A stretch of DNA of 64,000 bases from Rhizobium sp. SL42. GTDB taxonomy: Bacteria; Pseudomonadota; Alphaproteobacteria; Rhizobiales; Rhizobiaceae. Under the pieces are notes generated by a model. That model had not been told where the DNA came from. It saw only the letters and a list, made by a program, of their open reading frames with translations, and ran no database searches. Location of the stretch: contig NZ_CP063397.1 in assembly GCF_021729845.1 (NCBI RefSeq), positions 69,501 to 133,500 on the forward strand, in the 5' to 3' direction. Below are positions 1 to 9,038 of the stretch, in pieces. A program made the position numbers and the translations under genes. Within the stretch, counting starts at the first letter, position 1. Every line of letters starts with the position of its first letter.

Positions 1-482
1 TGGTGCATTTCATGTCGGCCCGCCGGCTGCAGGTGATGACCAATTCCTTCGCCATTGCCGAACATCTGGTCAAACACTCGAAATGCAATGTCTCGGTGCC
101 TGGCGGCGCGATATACCGCGACCAGAGCCTGATCCTGTCGCCTTTCGAAAACGACGCAATCCGGAATTTCTACGCCCGCCGCATCTTTATTGGCGCGCAA
201 GGCATCAACGCCCTCGGCGTGATGGAATCCGATGCCCTGGTCATCCAGAGCGAGCAGAAACTGGTTCGCCAGGCGGAAGAGCTGATCGTCATGGTCGATA
301 GCAGCAAGTTCGCCAAGCGCTCGAGCCTGATCCTCTGCCCGCTCGACAAGGTCTCGACCATCATCACCGACGACAAGATTTCCGACGAGGCGGCCAACAT
401 GGTCACCGACGCCGGCATCAAGCTGATTACGGTGAAGCCGCTGGCTTCATCGGAAAAGGAGGATACCACGTCAGTCGCCTGA
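1..482 (+). CDS. rhaR: DeoR-family regulator of rhamnose genes (C-terminal part)
   Basis: This is the C-terminal part of a DeoR-family sugar-responsive repressor; the N-terminal helix-turn-helix lies before the window. About 159 residues are visible and match the DeoR sensor domain, which folds like a sugar-phosphate isomerase. The run NVSVPGGAIYRDQSLILSPF is followed by a typical strand-helix pattern ending IKLITV. DeoR sensors usually bind a phosphorylated sugar intermediate. It sits 57 bases before rhaS on the same strand, the order of the R. leguminosarum rhaRSTPQUK operon, so it probably represses these genes until a rhamnose metabolite accumulates. The family call is firm; the rhamnose role rests on the neighbours. 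Confidence 0.85.
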   Translation, partial: VHFMSARRLQVMTNSFAIAEHLVKHSKCNVSVPGGAIYRDQSLILSPFENDAIRNFYARRIFIGAQGINALGVMESDALVIQSEQKLVRQAEELIVMVDSSKFAKRSSLILCPLDKVSTIITDDKISDEAANMVTDAGIKLITVKPLASSEKEDTTSVA

Positions 483-539
483 CTTTTTCAGCGGCTGGCG
501 AGGAGGAGTTCAGCAGTTCATCAACCTGGGAGGAAAAAT

Positions 540-1535
540 ATGAAACTGTCTAAGACATTGCTGGCGGGCGTGGTTTTTGCCATCGCCTCCATGGGCTCGG
601 CCGTACAGGCTGCCGACATGAAGATCGCTCTGGTCGTCAAGTCGCTCGGCAACGGCTTCTTCGAAGCTGCCAACAAGGGTGCGGAAGAAGCCGCCAAGGA
701 ACTCGGCGGCGTCGAGATCATCTATACCGGCCCGACCTCGACCACGGCTGAAGGCCAGATCGAAGTCATCAACTCGCTGATCGCCCAGGGCGTCGATGCC
801 ATCGCGATCTCGGCGAACGATCCGGACGCCGTTGTTCCGGCACTCAAGAAGGCTGCCCAGCGCGGCATCAAGGTGATTTCGTGGGATTCGGGCGTTGCAG
901 CCGAAGGCCGCATCATGCACCTGAACCCGTCGTCGAACGAACTGATCGGCAAGATGTGCCTGCAGCTCGCCGCCAACCACCTCGAAGGCGGCAAGGGCGA
1001 CTTCGCCATCCTGTCGGCCACCACGACCTCGACCAACCAGAACATCTGGATCGAGGAAATGAAGAAGCAGCTCAAGGACTTCCCCGGCCTCAACCTTGCC
1101 ACCACCGTCTACGGTGACGACCTCGCAGACAAGAGCTACCGCGAAGCCCAGGGCCTCCTGACCTCGCAGCCGAACGTCAAGGTCATCGTCGCTCCGACCA
1201 CCGTCGGCGTTCTCGCCGCCTCGCAGGCCGTCAAGGATGCCGGCAAGATCGGTCAGGTCTATGTGACTGGCCTCGGCCTGCCGTCCGAAATGGCCGGCGC
1301 CATCAAGTCCGGCGCGACCAAGGAATTCGCGATCTGGAACCCGATCGACCTCGGTTACTCGGCAGCCCAGATCTCGTATCATCTGGTAAAGGGTGACACC
1401 GACGGCGCACCGGGCTCGGAAATCGAAGCTGGCCGCATGGGCAAGATCAAGATCGGCGACAATGGCGAAGCCGCGATGGCCGATCCCTTCGTCTACGACG
1501 CCTCGAACATCGACCAGTTCTCGAAGATCTTCTGA
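540..1535 (+). CDS. rhaS: Rhamnose ABC transporter, periplasmic binding protein
   Basis: A 331-residue periplasmic sugar-binding protein of the ribose/xylose-binding type (Peripla_BP_4 fold). It has a Sec signal peptide (basic MKLSK, hydrophobic core, cleavage expected near AVQA-ADM). The mature part begins KIALVVKSLGNGFFEAANKG, the usual start of this fold. A strong ribosome site (GGGAGG) lies just before the ATG. It would capture L-rhamnose and deliver it to RhaP/RhaQ. In R. leguminosarum rhaS names the binding protein; it is not the E. coli AraC activator RhaS. A perfect hairpin follows the stop codon and may raise its transcript level relative to the membrane subunits. Confidence 0.93.
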   Translation: MKLSKTLLAGVVFAIASMGSAVQAADMKIALVVKSLGNGFFEAANKGAEEAAKELGGVEIIYTGPTSTTAEGQIEVINSLIAQGVDAIAISANDPDAVVPALKKAAQRGIKVISWDSGVAAEGRIMHLNPSSNELIGKMCLQLAANHLEGGKGDFAILSATTTSTNQNIWIEEMKKQLKDFPGLNLATTVYGDDLADKSYREAQGLLTSQPNVKVIVAPTTVGVLAASQAVKDAGKIGQVYVTGLGLPSEMAGAIKSGATKEFAIWNPIDLGYSAAQISYHLVKGDTDGAPGSEIEAGRMGKIKIGDNGEAAMADPFVYDASNIDQFSKIF

Positions 1536-1553
1536 TTTCCGGACTGCATGCCA

Positions 1554-1575
1554 CCCGGCGGCGCAAGCCGCCGGG
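1554..1575 (+). promoter_or_regulatory. Perfect 9-bp hairpin with GCAA tetraloop between rhaS and rhaT
   Basis: CCCGGCGGC, loop GCAA, GCCGCCGGG: a perfect GC stem closed by a GNRA tetraloop, starting 19 bases after the rhaS stop codon and ending 26 bases before the chosen rhaT start. It has no U-run, so it is unlikely to be a full terminator. Hairpins here are known in other sugar operons to protect the binding-protein message from 3' exonucleases or cause partial termination. The role here is inferred. Confidence 0.7.
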
Positions 1576-1601
1576 ACTTCTCCCATTTTCTGGTGCACGG
1601 A

Positions 1602-3137
1602 ATGATGACCGTTCAAGCTTCAAAAGTCGGCACGAATGCCGAGCCCGCCGACATGCCCATTCTGGAGATGCGCGGCATCTCGCAGATCTTTCCGGGCGTA
1701 AAGGCGCTCGATGGCGTCAACATTGCGCTTTATCCCGGCAAGGTCACCGCCCTGATCGGCGAAAACGGTGCCGGCAAGTCAACCCTGGTCAAGATCCTGA
1801 CCGGCATCTATCGCCCCAATGAGGGCGAGATCCTGATCGACGGCAGACCGACCGCATTCACCAATGCCCAGGACGCAATCAACGCCGGCGTCACCGCCAT
1901 TCACCAGGAAACGGTCCTGTTCGACGAATTAACTGTCGGGGAAAACATCTTCCTCGGCCATGCGCCGAAAACACGGCTAGGCCTGATCGACTGGCGCCAG
2001 ATCAACGAACGCTCCCGCACGCTGATGCAGGCGCTGGAAAGCGACATCGATCCGACAACCAAGCTGAAGGATTTCTCCATCGCCCAGCGCCATCTGGTCG
2101 CGATCGCCCGTGCTCTGTCCGTCGAAGCCCGCATCGTCATCATGGACGAGCCGACGGCCGCCCTGTCCCGCAAGGAGATCGACGACCTCTTCCGCATCGT
2201 CGAAGGCTTGAAGCGCCAAGGCAAGGCCATCCTTTTCATCAGCCACAAGTTCGACGAACTCTACGAAATCGCCGACAACTACGCCGTCTTCCGCGACGGA
2301 CGCATGGTTGGGTCAGGTGTTCTGAAGTCCACTCCGCAGGGCGAAATCGTCCGCCTGATGGTCGGACGCGACGTGCATGACGTCTTCCCCAAGACGCCGG
2401 CCGTGATCGGTTCCTCGGTTCTGTCCGTTCAGGGCTACAGCCACGAAACGGAATTCCGCAACATCTCCTTCGACCTGAAGAAGGGCGAAATCCTGGGTGT
2501 CTATGGCCTGATCGGCGCTGGCCGTTCCGAGCTCTGTCAGTCCCTGTTTGGCATCACCCGCCCCGCCTCCGGCACGCTGTCGCTTGAGGGCAAGCCGATC
2601 AGCATCAACTCTCCGGCCGATGCGATCGCCGCCGGCATCGTCTACGTTCCGGAAGAGCGCGGCCGCCATGGTCTTGCGCTCGAAATGCCGATCTACCAGA
2701 ACATGTCGCTGCCCTCGCTCATCCGCACCTCGGTGTCCGGCTTCCTGAAGGCCGCCAACGAGTTGAAGCTCGCCCGCAAATATGCTGAGCGCCTCGATCT
2801 CCGCGCAGCCGCGCTCTCCGTTCCAGTTGGCACGCTGTCAGGCGGCAACCAGCAGAAGGTCGTCATTGGCAAGTGGCTGGCAACCGCCCCCAAGGTCATC
2901 ATTCTCGACGAACCGACCAAGGGCATCGACATCGGCTCCAAGGCCGCCGTGCACGGCTTCATTTCCGAACTCGCCGGCGAAGGCCTGTCGATCATCATGA
3001 TCTCGTCCGAACTGCCGGAAATTCTCGGCATGTCGGACCGCGTCATGGTCATGCGCGAAGGCCTGTCCGCCGGCATATATGAACGCGAAGGGCTGACGGC
3101 AGAAACGCTGGTGCGTGCCGCGACTGGCAATGCGTAA
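1602..3137 (+). CDS. rhaT: Rhamnose ABC transporter, double ATPase subunit
   Basis: A 511-residue cytoplasmic ATPase with two fused ABC domains, as in RbsA/XylG. Domain 1 has Walker [10 protein letters not shown] and Walker B IVIMDEPTAAL. Domain 2 has the degenerate P-loop GLIGAGRSE usual for this family, signature LSGGNQQKVVIGKW and Walker B VIILDEPTKG. It powers RhaP/RhaQ. The open frame extends up to 1548, but that start lies inside the rhaS-rhaT hairpin, so the ATG at 1602 (or 1605) is preferred. Its stop is 10 bases before the chosen rhaP start. In R. leguminosarum this name means the ATPase, not the E. coli rhamnose-proton symporter. Confidence 0.93.
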   Translation: MMTVQASKVGTNAEPADMPILEMRGISQIFPGVKALDGVNIALYPGKVTALIGENGAGKSTLVKILTGIYRPNEGEILIDGRPTAFTNAQDAINAGVTAIHQETVLFDELTVGENIFLGHAPKTRLGLIDWRQINERSRTLMQALESDIDPTTKLKDFSIAQRHLVAIARALSVEARIVIMDEPTAALSRKEIDDLFRIVEGLKRQGKAILFISHKFDELYEIADNYAVFRDGRMVGSGVLKSTPQGEIVRLMVGRDVHDVFPKTPAVIGSSVLSVQGYSHETEFRNISFDLKKGEILGVYGLIGAGRSELCQSLFGITRPASGTLSLEGKPISINSPADAIAAGIVYVPEERGRHGLALEMPIYQNMSLPSLIRTSVSGFLKAANELKLARKYAERLDLRAAALSVPVGTLSGGNQQKVVIGKWLATAPKVIILDEPTKGIDIGSKAAVHGFISELAGEGLSIIMISSELPEILGMSDRVMVMREGLSAGIYEREGLTAETLVRAATGNA

Positions 3138-3147
3138 GGATCACGTC

Positions 3148-4140
3148 ATGCAAAATCTGCTTAAAAACCGCGAATTGTTGCTGGGTTTGATCATCGTAGG
3201 GATGATCCTCGGCTTCTCGACCCGCGCCGACAATTTCGCCTCGCCCGGCAATCTCGCCAATATCTTCAACGACACTTCGATCCTGATCATCCTGGCGCTC
3301 GGCCAGATGGTCGTCATCCTGACCAAGTCGATCGATCTCTCGGTGGCCGCCAACCTTGCATTTACCGGCATGGCCGTCGCCATGCTGGACGCCACCTATC
3401 CCGGCCTGCCGCTGGCACTGCTGATCGTGCTGGCCATCGGCATTGGCGCGGCGCTTGGCGCCATCAACGGCTTTCTCGTCTGGGCTCTGCAGATCCCGCC
3501 GATTGTGGTCACTCTCGGCACGCTCACCATCTATCGCGGCATGACCTTCGTGCTGTCGGGCGGTGCCTGGGTCAACGCCCACCAGATGCAGCCGGACTTC
3601 CTCGGCTTTCCCCGCATGACGGTGCTCGGCCTGCCCATCCTGTCCTGGGTCGCGATCAGCATCGTCATCCTGGTCTCCTTCATCCTGACCCGCACGACCT
3701 TCGGTCGCTCGACCTATGCCGCCGGCGGCAACCCGGTCGCCGCCGTCTATGCCGGCATCGATGTCGGCCGCGCCCGGTTCCTGGCCTTCGTTCTCTCCGG
3801 CGCGCTTGCCGGCCTCTCCGGTTATCTCTGGGTCTCGCGTTACGCCGTCGCCTATGTCGATATCGCAGGCGGCTTCGAACTGGATAGCGTCGCGGCCAAT
3901 GTCATCGGCGGCATCTCGATTGCCGGCGGTATCGGCACCGTCATCGGAACCGTGCTCGGCGCCCTCTTCCTCGGCGTCATCAAGAATGCGCTGCCGGTCA
4001 TCGGCATCTCGCCTTTCGCGCAAATGGCGATCTCCGGCATCGTGATCGTCCTTGCCGTCGTCTTCAATGCCCGCGCCGAGCGCAAGAAGGGCCGTATCAT
4101 CCTGCGCGATCGCGCGCCCAAGTCCGAGGTGACGGCATGA
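3148..4140 (+). CDS. rhaP: Rhamnose ABC transporter permease 1
   Basis: A 330-residue inner-membrane permease of the ribose/xylose type (BPD_transp_2) with about eight to ten hydrophobic segments and the family motif GAALGAINGFLVWALQIPP. It forms half of the rhamnose channel together with RhaQ. The frame is open from 3115, and an in-frame ATG at 3130 overlaps rhaT. The ATG at 3148 is chosen because AAGGA (3136-3140) sits seven bases before it and the protein then starts MQNLLKNRELLLG, normal for the family. Its last bases (ATGA) overlap the rhaQ start, implying translational coupling. Confidence 0.9.
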   Translation: MQNLLKNRELLLGLIIVGMILGFSTRADNFASPGNLANIFNDTSILIILALGQMVVILTKSIDLSVAANLAFTGMAVAMLDATYPGLPLALLIVLAIGIGAALGAINGFLVWALQIPPIVVTLGTLTIYRGMTFVLSGGAWVNAHQMQPDFLGFPRMTVLGLPILSWVAISIVILVSFILTRTTFGRSTYAAGGNPVAAVYAGIDVGRARFLAFVLSGALAGLSGYLWVSRYAVAYVDIAGGFELDSVAANVIGGISIAGGIGTVIGTVLGALFLGVIKNALPVIGISPFAQMAISGIVIVLAVVFNARAERKKGRIILRDRAPKSEVTA

Positions 4141-5150
4141 GCACCACCCATATCGAACCGCGCGAAAAGCGCGTCATCCCCGATCGCCTGGGAACACCCA
4201 TCCGCCGCGTCCTGGCAAGCTGGGAAGTGCTGCTCTTTGGCGTCGCCGTCCTGATCTTTATCGCCAATTCGCTCGCATCACCCTATTTCCTCGATGCCTG
4301 GAACCTGTCGGACGCGACTTTCAACTTCACCGAAAAGGCCATGATCGCCTTTGCCATGGCGCTGCTGATCATCGCCGGTGAAATTGATCTCTCGGTCGCG
4401 GCCATCATCGCGTTGGCCTCGACTGCCATGGGCTATGCCGTGCAGATGGGTGTGAGCACGCCGGGCCTCGTTGCCATCGGCATCACCACGGGTCTGGCAT
4501 GCGGCGCCTTCAATGGTTTTCTCGTTGCGGTCCTGCGCCTGCCCTCGATCGTCGTCACCATCGGCACGATGAGCCTGTTCCGCGGCATTTCCTATGTCGT
4601 GCTCGGCGACCAGGCTTTTGGCAAATACCCGTCCGACTTCGCCTATTTCGGCCAGGGCTATGTTTTCTGGGTCTTCTCCTTCGAATTCGTCCTGTTCCTG
4701 GCCATGGCGCTGGCCTTCGGCATCCTGTTGCACAGGACCAATTTCGGCCGCCACGTCTATGTCATCGGCAACAACCCGCTGGCCGCCCGTTTCTCGGGCA
4801 TTCCGGTCGAACGGGTGAAATTCATCCTCTTCCTGCTGACCGGCCTGATGAGCGGCATCGCCGCCGTCTGCCTCACCTCGCGCCTCGGCTCCACCCGCCC
4901 ATCGATCGCGCAAGGCTGGGAACTGGAAGTCGTCACGATGGTTGTGCTCGGCGGCGTCTCCATCCTTGGCGGTGCCGGCACCATCGTCGGCGTCGTCATC
5001 GCCGCCTTCGTCATGGGCCTCGTCACCTTCGGCCTTGGTCTGCTCAATGTACCCGGTATCGTCATGTCGATCTTCATCGGCCTGCTCCTGATCATCACCA
5101 TCGCGCTGCCGATCGTCGCGCGCCGGATCAAGAATGCAAGGAAAGCCTGA
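4137..5150 (+). CDS. rhaQ: Rhamnose ABC transporter permease 2
   Basis: A 337-residue permease paralogous to RhaP, with many hydrophobic helices and the repeated family signature [20 protein letters not shown]. It has a charged cytoplasmic N-terminus and a C-terminus ending [10 protein letters not shown]. It pairs with RhaP to form the transmembrane pathway. The start codon overlaps the rhaP stop in ATGA, and its own stop overlaps the start of rhaU by one base. Two different permeases are usual in rhizobial rhamnose systems. Confidence 0.92.
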   Translation: MSTTHIEPREKRVIPDRLGTPIRRVLASWEVLLFGVAVLIFIANSLASPYFLDAWNLSDATFNFTEKAMIAFAMALLIIAGEIDLSVAAIIALASTAMGYAVQMGVSTPGLVAIGITTGLACGAFNGFLVAVLRLPSIVVTIGTMSLFRGISYVVLGDQAFGKYPSDFAYFGQGYVFWVFSFEFVLFLAMALAFGILLHRTNFGRHVYVIGNNPLAARFSGIPVERVKFILFLLTGLMSGIAAVCLTSRLGSTRPSIAQGWELEVVTMVVLGGVSILGGAGTIVGVVIAAFVMGLVTFGLGLLNVPGIVMSIFIGLLLIITIALPIVARRIKNARKA

Positions 5151-5473
5151 TGGCCCAGCTTGAGAAACATGCCTTCAAGATGAAGCTCAATCCCGGCATG
5201 GAGGCCGAATACCGCAAGCGGCATGACGAGATCTGGCCGGACCTGGTTGATCTCCTGCATGACGCTGGCGTCAGCGACTACTCCATCCACCTCGATCCGG
5301 AGACCAACACGCTGTTCGGCGTGCTGACCCGCCCGCTCGATCACAAGATGGCAGCACTACCCGACCACCCGGTGATGAAACGCTGGTGGGCGCATATGGC
5401 GGATATCATGGCATCCAACCCCGACAATTCGCCTGTCGCCCAGGATCTGGTCACGGTTTTTCATCTGCCATGA
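5150..5473 (+). CDS. rhaU: L-rhamnose mutarotase
   Basis: A 107-residue cytoplasmic enzyme of the RhaU/RhaM family that interconverts the alpha and beta anomers of L-rhamnose. The length matches E. coli RhaM (about 104). Family features visible are an N-terminal [20 protein letters not shown] helix containing the conserved His, the segment [14 protein letters not shown], and the paired tryptophans of [12 protein letters not shown]. It lies inside the operon with start and stop codons overlapping both neighbours, as in R. leguminosarum. Confidence 0.93.
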   Translation: MAQLEKHAFKMKLNPGMEAEYRKRHDEIWPDLVDLLHDAGVSDYSIHLDPETNTLFGVLTRPLDHKMAALPDHPVMKRWWAHMADIMASNPDNSPVAQDLVTVFHLP

Positions 5474-6870
5474 CCACGTCAAACGAGCGGCCGAACTATC
5501 CGCATGTTGCTGTCATCGACATCGGCAAGACCAACGCAAAGCTGGTTGTCGTCGATGCGGCGACCGGTGCCGAGATCGCGGTTCGCAAAACCGCAAATAC
5601 GGTGCTTGCCGGCCCGCCCTATCCGCATTTCGACATCGAGGCGCTCTGGCGTTTCATTCTCGAAACACTGACGGAGTTCGCCAGGGAGCCGGGCTTCGAC
5701 GCACTGTCCATCACCACGCATGGCGCCTGTGCCGCCCTGCTGGATGAAAGCGGCGCGCTTGCCCTGCCGGTTCTCGACTACGAGCATCTCTATCCGCAGG
5801 ATATCCAGTCCGCCTACGCGGCCCTGCGACCGGATTTTGCTGAGACCTTTTCGCCGAAGCTCGCCGGCGGCCTGAATGTCGGCGCACAGCTGCACTATCA
5901 GCAGACGGCGTTTTCGGCCGATTTTGCCCGGGTCGCCACCATTCTTGTCTACCCGCAATACTGGGCCTATCGCCTGACCGGCGTCGCGGCCAATGAGGGA
6001 ACCTCGCTTGGCTGCCACACGGACCTGTGGCAACCCTTCGCGGCAAGCTATTCCAGTCTGGTCGATCGCCTCGGCATCCGAAAGCAACTTGCTCCGGTCC
6101 GCTCCGCCTTCGATGCGCTCGGCGCCATCAAGCCGGAACTAGCGGGACGCCTGGGCCTGACAAGGCCCGTGCCTGTCTATTGCGGCATCCACGATTCCAA
6201 TGCCTCGCTGCTGCCGCACCTGCTCGGTTTCGGTTCGCCCTGTTCCGTCATTTCAACCGGCACATGGGTCATCAGCTTTGGCGTTGGCGCCAAGCCGGAT
6301 CATCTCGACCCAAACCGCGACAACCTTGTCAATGTCGATGCCTATGGCAGTCCCGTTCCAACGGCGCGCTATATGGGAGGCCGCGAATGGGACATCCTGA
6401 CACGCGACCTCCCGTCATCGACATCGGAAGAAGAGGCATTGGCCCTGCGCTCTGTGCTGAAGAAAGGCCTGCTGCTGTTGCCGAGCGTGGTTGAAAAGAC
6501 GGGACCTTATCCGGACAGCAAGGCAGAATGGATCCTCGAACCGGAAAATCCGGCCGAGCGTCGCGTCGCGGCAAGCCTCTATGAAGCCATGATGACGGTG
6601 ACCTGCCTGGAGCTGATCGGAGCGGCAGGCCCCGTGATCGTCGAGGGGCCGTTCGCCAAGAATGCACTCTATCTCCAAGCCCTGCACAATCTGACGCAGC
6701 GAGACGTTTTTGCTTCGGAAGCAACGACAGGAACTGCCATCGGCGCAGCCCTCCTCACCGGTCTGGAGCTCCAGGTTCCCATGCATGCGGTTTCCGGTGA
6801 GCTTGAAGGTCTGGCAAGCTATGCCAGCCTCTGGCGGGAACGGGCCGATGCCCGAGGCGCATCCGTCTAA
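5470..6870 (+). CDS. rhaK: Rhamnose (rhamnulose) kinase, FGGY family
   Basis: A 466-residue FGGY-family carbohydrate kinase. The N-terminal phosphate loop [15 protein letters not shown] and the C-terminal ATP-binding glycine-rich segment ([16 protein letters not shown], then [11 protein letters not shown]) mark the two ASKHA lobes. In R. leguminosarum RhaK is the sugar kinase of the pathway and is also reported to be needed for transporter activity. The ATG at 5470 overlaps the rhaU stop and is preferred to the upstream in-frame ATG at 5386, which lies deep inside rhaU. It is the last gene of the operon; a T-rich stretch follows. Confidence 0.9.
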   Translation: MTTSNERPNYPHVAVIDIGKTNAKLVVVDAATGAEIAVRKTANTVLAGPPYPHFDIEALWRFILETLTEFAREPGFDALSITTHGACAALLDESGALALPVLDYEHLYPQDIQSAYAALRPDFAETFSPKLAGGLNVGAQLHYQQTAFSADFARVATILVYPQYWAYRLTGVAANEGTSLGCHTDLWQPFAASYSSLVDRLGIRKQLAPVRSAFDALGAIKPELAGRLGLTRPVPVYCGIHDSNASLLPHLLGFGSPCSVISTGTWVISFGVGAKPDHLDPNRDNLVNVDAYGSPVPTARYMGGREWDILTRDLPSSTSEEEALALRSVLKKGLLLLPSVVEKTGPYPDSKAEWILEPENPAERRVAASLYEAMMTVTCLELIGAAGPVIVEGPFAKNALYLQALHNLTQRDVFASEATTGTAIGAALLTGLELQVPMHAVSGELEGLASYASLWRERADARGASV

Positions 6871-6904
6871 ATTTTACCCATCTTTATTTTTGCTTTTGTT
6901 TTGT

Positions 6905-6935
6905 GCAGCGCAGCTTGTCAAACATGCTGCGCTGC
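6905..6935. repeat. 10-bp perfect inverted repeat upstream of nasT
   Basis: GCAGCGCAGC at 6905-6914 and its exact complement GCTGCGCTGC at 6926-6935 are separated by 11 bases, within which TGT/ACA can also pair around a CAA triloop. A T-rich tract (about 6882-6902) precedes it on the + strand, so it does not look like a terminator of rhaK. It ends 15 bases before the nasT start and could be a protein operator or an RNA hairpin in the nasT leader. Confidence 0.6.
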
Positions 6936-6950
6936 GCCATCAATGCCTCC

Positions 6951-7538
6951 ATGAGCAATACCGACCTGACCATCCTCGTGATCGATGAGAACGCCGTTCG
7001 TGCGGCGATCATTGAGGAGGGATTGCGCGAGGCGGGCCACATGCACGTCACCGTCGTCCATGAGGTCAACGGCATTGCCCGGATCATCGAGACGCTCGCC
7101 CCCGACGTGATCATCATCGATATCGAAAATCCCAACCGCGACATGATGGAACACCTCTTCCAACTGACCCGTACCGTCGAGCGACCGATTGCAATGTTCG
7201 TCGATCGCTCCGATACGGCCTCGATCGAGGCCGCAGTCGATGCAGGTGTATCGGCCTATATCGTCGACGGCCTGAAGAAGGAACGCGTCAAGGCCATCCT
7301 CGACATGGCCGTCAGCCGGTTCAACGCCTTCAGCCGCCTGCAGCGCGAACTGACTGAGGCGAGGAATGCGCTGGAGGAGCGAAAGGTCATAGAACGCGCC
7401 AAGGGCATCCTGATGAAGATGCGCGGCCTGAGCGAGGAAGAGGCTTTCGCCCTGCTTCGCCAGACCGCGATGAACGAGAAGAAGCGGCTGGCCGACATTG
7501 CCCAGAGCATTGTCACAGCCGCAGGCCTCCTGCTGTGA
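6951..7538 (+). CDS. nasT: ANTAR-domain nitrate response regulator NasT
   Basis: A 195-residue two-domain protein. Residues 1-115 form a receiver-like domain (ILVIDENAVRAAIIEEGLRE, then PDVIIIDIENPNRD). A coiled-coil linker and a C-terminal ANTAR RNA-binding domain follow (ERAKGILMKMRGLSEEEAFA, then a three-helix bundle). In Azotobacter, Paracoccus and Bradyrhizobium, NasT binds nas leader RNA and stops transcription terminating when NasS releases it in response to nitrate. The in-frame reading extends upstream to 6903, but those codons run through a palindrome; ATG 6951 gives the family's normal start. No clear Shine-Dalgarno precedes it. nasS follows 33 bases later. Confidence 0.93.
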   Translation: MSNTDLTILVIDENAVRAAIIEEGLREAGHMHVTVVHEVNGIARIIETLAPDVIIIDIENPNRDMMEHLFQLTRTVERPIAMFVDRSDTASIEAAVDAGVSAYIVDGLKKERVKAILDMAVSRFNAFSRLQRELTEARNALEERKVIERAKGILMKMRGLSEEEAFALLRQTAMNEKKRLADIAQSIVTAAGLLL

Positions 7539-7571
7539 TGCGATACGGGAGCCGACACCGGAGGAACCGGA

Positions 7572-8855
7572 GTGAGTGACATGACACGCAGCCAGAGAGA
7601 TGCCGGCGGCCTCGCCGCACCGACAATCGGCTCCGACCGGCAACAGCGCGTTCTGCGCGCCGGCTTTATTCCGCTGATGGATGCTTCGGTGCTTGTCGCG
7701 GCCGCAGAATTCGGCTTTGCCGCCGGCGAGGGTCTGACGCTTGACCTCGTCCGTGACGTCTCCTGGGCCAACGTCCGCGATCGCCTCGCCTTCCGGCAGT
7801 TCGACATCGCCCACATGCTTTCCCCAATGCCCGTCGCCTCGATGCTCGGCCTCGGCTCCAATCCCTCGCCGACCATCAGCCCCTTCTCGCTTGGTCGCGG
7901 CGGCAACGCTATCACCCTGTCGCTGAGGCTTTTCGAGCGGATGCGCGCGCTGACCGGCATTGGCGAGAATGCGTCCGCGCTCGAAAACGCCACGGCGCTG
8001 GCTGCGGTCCTAGCCGACATGCGCGCGCGCGGAGAACAGGCGCCGACACTCGGCATGACCTACCCCTTCTCCTCGCACAACTATGAGTTCCGCTACTGGC
8101 TCGCTGCCGGCGGCATTGATCCCGACCGTGACGTGAAGCTCGTCGTCGTGCCACCACCGCTGACCTCCGATGCGCTTGCCGCCGGCGCCATCGACGGCTT
8201 CTGCGTCGGCGCCCCATGGAACATGGTCGCCTCCGAGCGGGGAGTCGGCCGCATTGTCGCCGCCAAACAGGACATCTGGCCATCTGCGCCGGAAAAGGTT
8301 GTCGGCATGCGTCCCGATTGGGCCGAAGCCAACCAGGACACCGTCGCCCGCCTGATTGTAGCCCTGGATGGTGCCGCCCGGTGGTGCGACAATCCGGACA
8401 ACCACGACCAGCTCGCAGAAACCCTGGCGGACAACCGTTACATTGCCGCACCCGTCGGCATCATCCGGCGTGTGCTCGCCGGCGAATTCAGCCTGGACGC
8501 CAAGGGCAATCGCCGCCTGCTCCCGGACTATTTCGTCTTCCACCGCCAGAACGCCAACTATCCCCGCCCCAGCCAGGCGCTTTGGATCTACAGCCAGATG
8601 ATCCGCTGGGGGCAGACCGAATTTAGCGAAGCGGGTCGAAAACAGGCGGCCGGCGCCTTCCGCCCGGACATCTACCGTCAGGCACTCGGCGACGCCGCAG
8701 CCCCGACAGATGCCGACATCCGCATCGAAGGCAATCGACCGGGCGACACTTTCATGGACTCGCTGGTATTCGATCCTGCCGACATCAATGCCTATGTCGA
8801 GGCTTTTCCGGTTGGCAATCGCCAGTCACAGACCTCCGCGCCGCATGATTTTTAA
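7572..8855 (+). CDS. nasS: Nitrate-sensor protein NasS
   Basis: A 427-residue protein homologous to periplasmic nitrate-binding proteins (NrtA/NasF) but without a signal peptide, the hallmark of the cytoplasmic nitrate sensor NasS. The N-terminal VLRAGFIPLMDASVLVAAAE and central HNYEFRYWLAAGGIDPDRDV match the paralogous binding protein 0.4 kb downstream. Without nitrate NasS holds NasT inactive; with nitrate it lets go. The GTG at 7572 is chosen because GGAGG (7560-7564) lies seven bases before it; an ATG three codons later is the alternative. Confidence 0.92.
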   Translation: MSDMTRSQRDAGGLAAPTIGSDRQQRVLRAGFIPLMDASVLVAAAEFGFAAGEGLTLDLVRDVSWANVRDRLAFRQFDIAHMLSPMPVASMLGLGSNPSPTISPFSLGRGGNAITLSLRLFERMRALTGIGENASALENATALAAVLADMRARGEQAPTLGMTYPFSSHNYEFRYWLAAGGIDPDRDVKLVVVPPPLTSDALAAGAIDGFCVGAPWNMVASERGVGRIVAAKQDIWPSAPEKVVGMRPDWAEANQDTVARLIVALDGAARWCDNPDNHDQLAETLADNRYIAAPVGIIRRVLAGEFSLDAKGNRRLLPDYFVFHRQNANYPRPSQALWIYSQMIRWGQTEFSEAGRKQAAGAFRPDIYRQALGDAAAPTDADIRIEGNRPGDTFMDSLVFDPADINAYVEAFPVGNRQSQTSAPHDF

Positions 8856-8890
8856 GTCATCACTGCTTAAAGCTGCGCCGCTGTTTTTTG

Positions 8891-8906
8891 TGCATTGCGA
8901 GCAATA
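8891..8906. promoter_or_regulatory. Candidate upstream activator (NtrC-like) site of the nas operon
   Basis: TGCATTGCGAGCAATA contains the inverted halves ATTGC (8894-8898) and GCAAT (8901-8905), centred about 140 bases before the predicted sigma-54 start. That distance suits an NtrC enhancer site, but the match to the TGCAC/GGTGCA consensus is weak. Confidence 0.35.
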
Positions 8907-9012
8907 GCCCAAGTTTTACGCAGTCACAGCAGATAAGCAGAACATCGCAATCTCCCCCTCCAGGATAATTTTGCGAAATAAAAACAAACACTAAATCGTC
9001 GCAACCACAAAC

Positions 9013-9029
9013 TGGCACGCCGCTTGCTT
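9013..9029 (+). promoter_or_regulatory. Sigma-54 (-24/-12) promoter of the nas operon
   Basis: TGGCAC (9013-9018), five bases, TTGCTT (9024-9029): an essentially perfect RpoN promoter with the invariant GG and GC exactly ten bases apart. Transcription should start near 9039, giving a leader of about 165 bases before nasF. RpoN promoters need an enhancer-binding activator, here most likely NtrC. Confidence 0.9.
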
Positions 9030-9038
9030 CGCTATTCT

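Noticed and set aside
3049..4023. Long minus-strand open frame opposite rhaT/rhaP
   Set aside because: Acidic, low-complexity translation (runs of D, G, H and R) on the strand opposite a clear permease gene; a shadow caused by codon bias.
8869..8889. Possible terminator after nasS (GC-rich bases followed by six Ts)
   Set aside because: Only a three-base stem (AGC/GCT) can form before the T-run, too weak to call.
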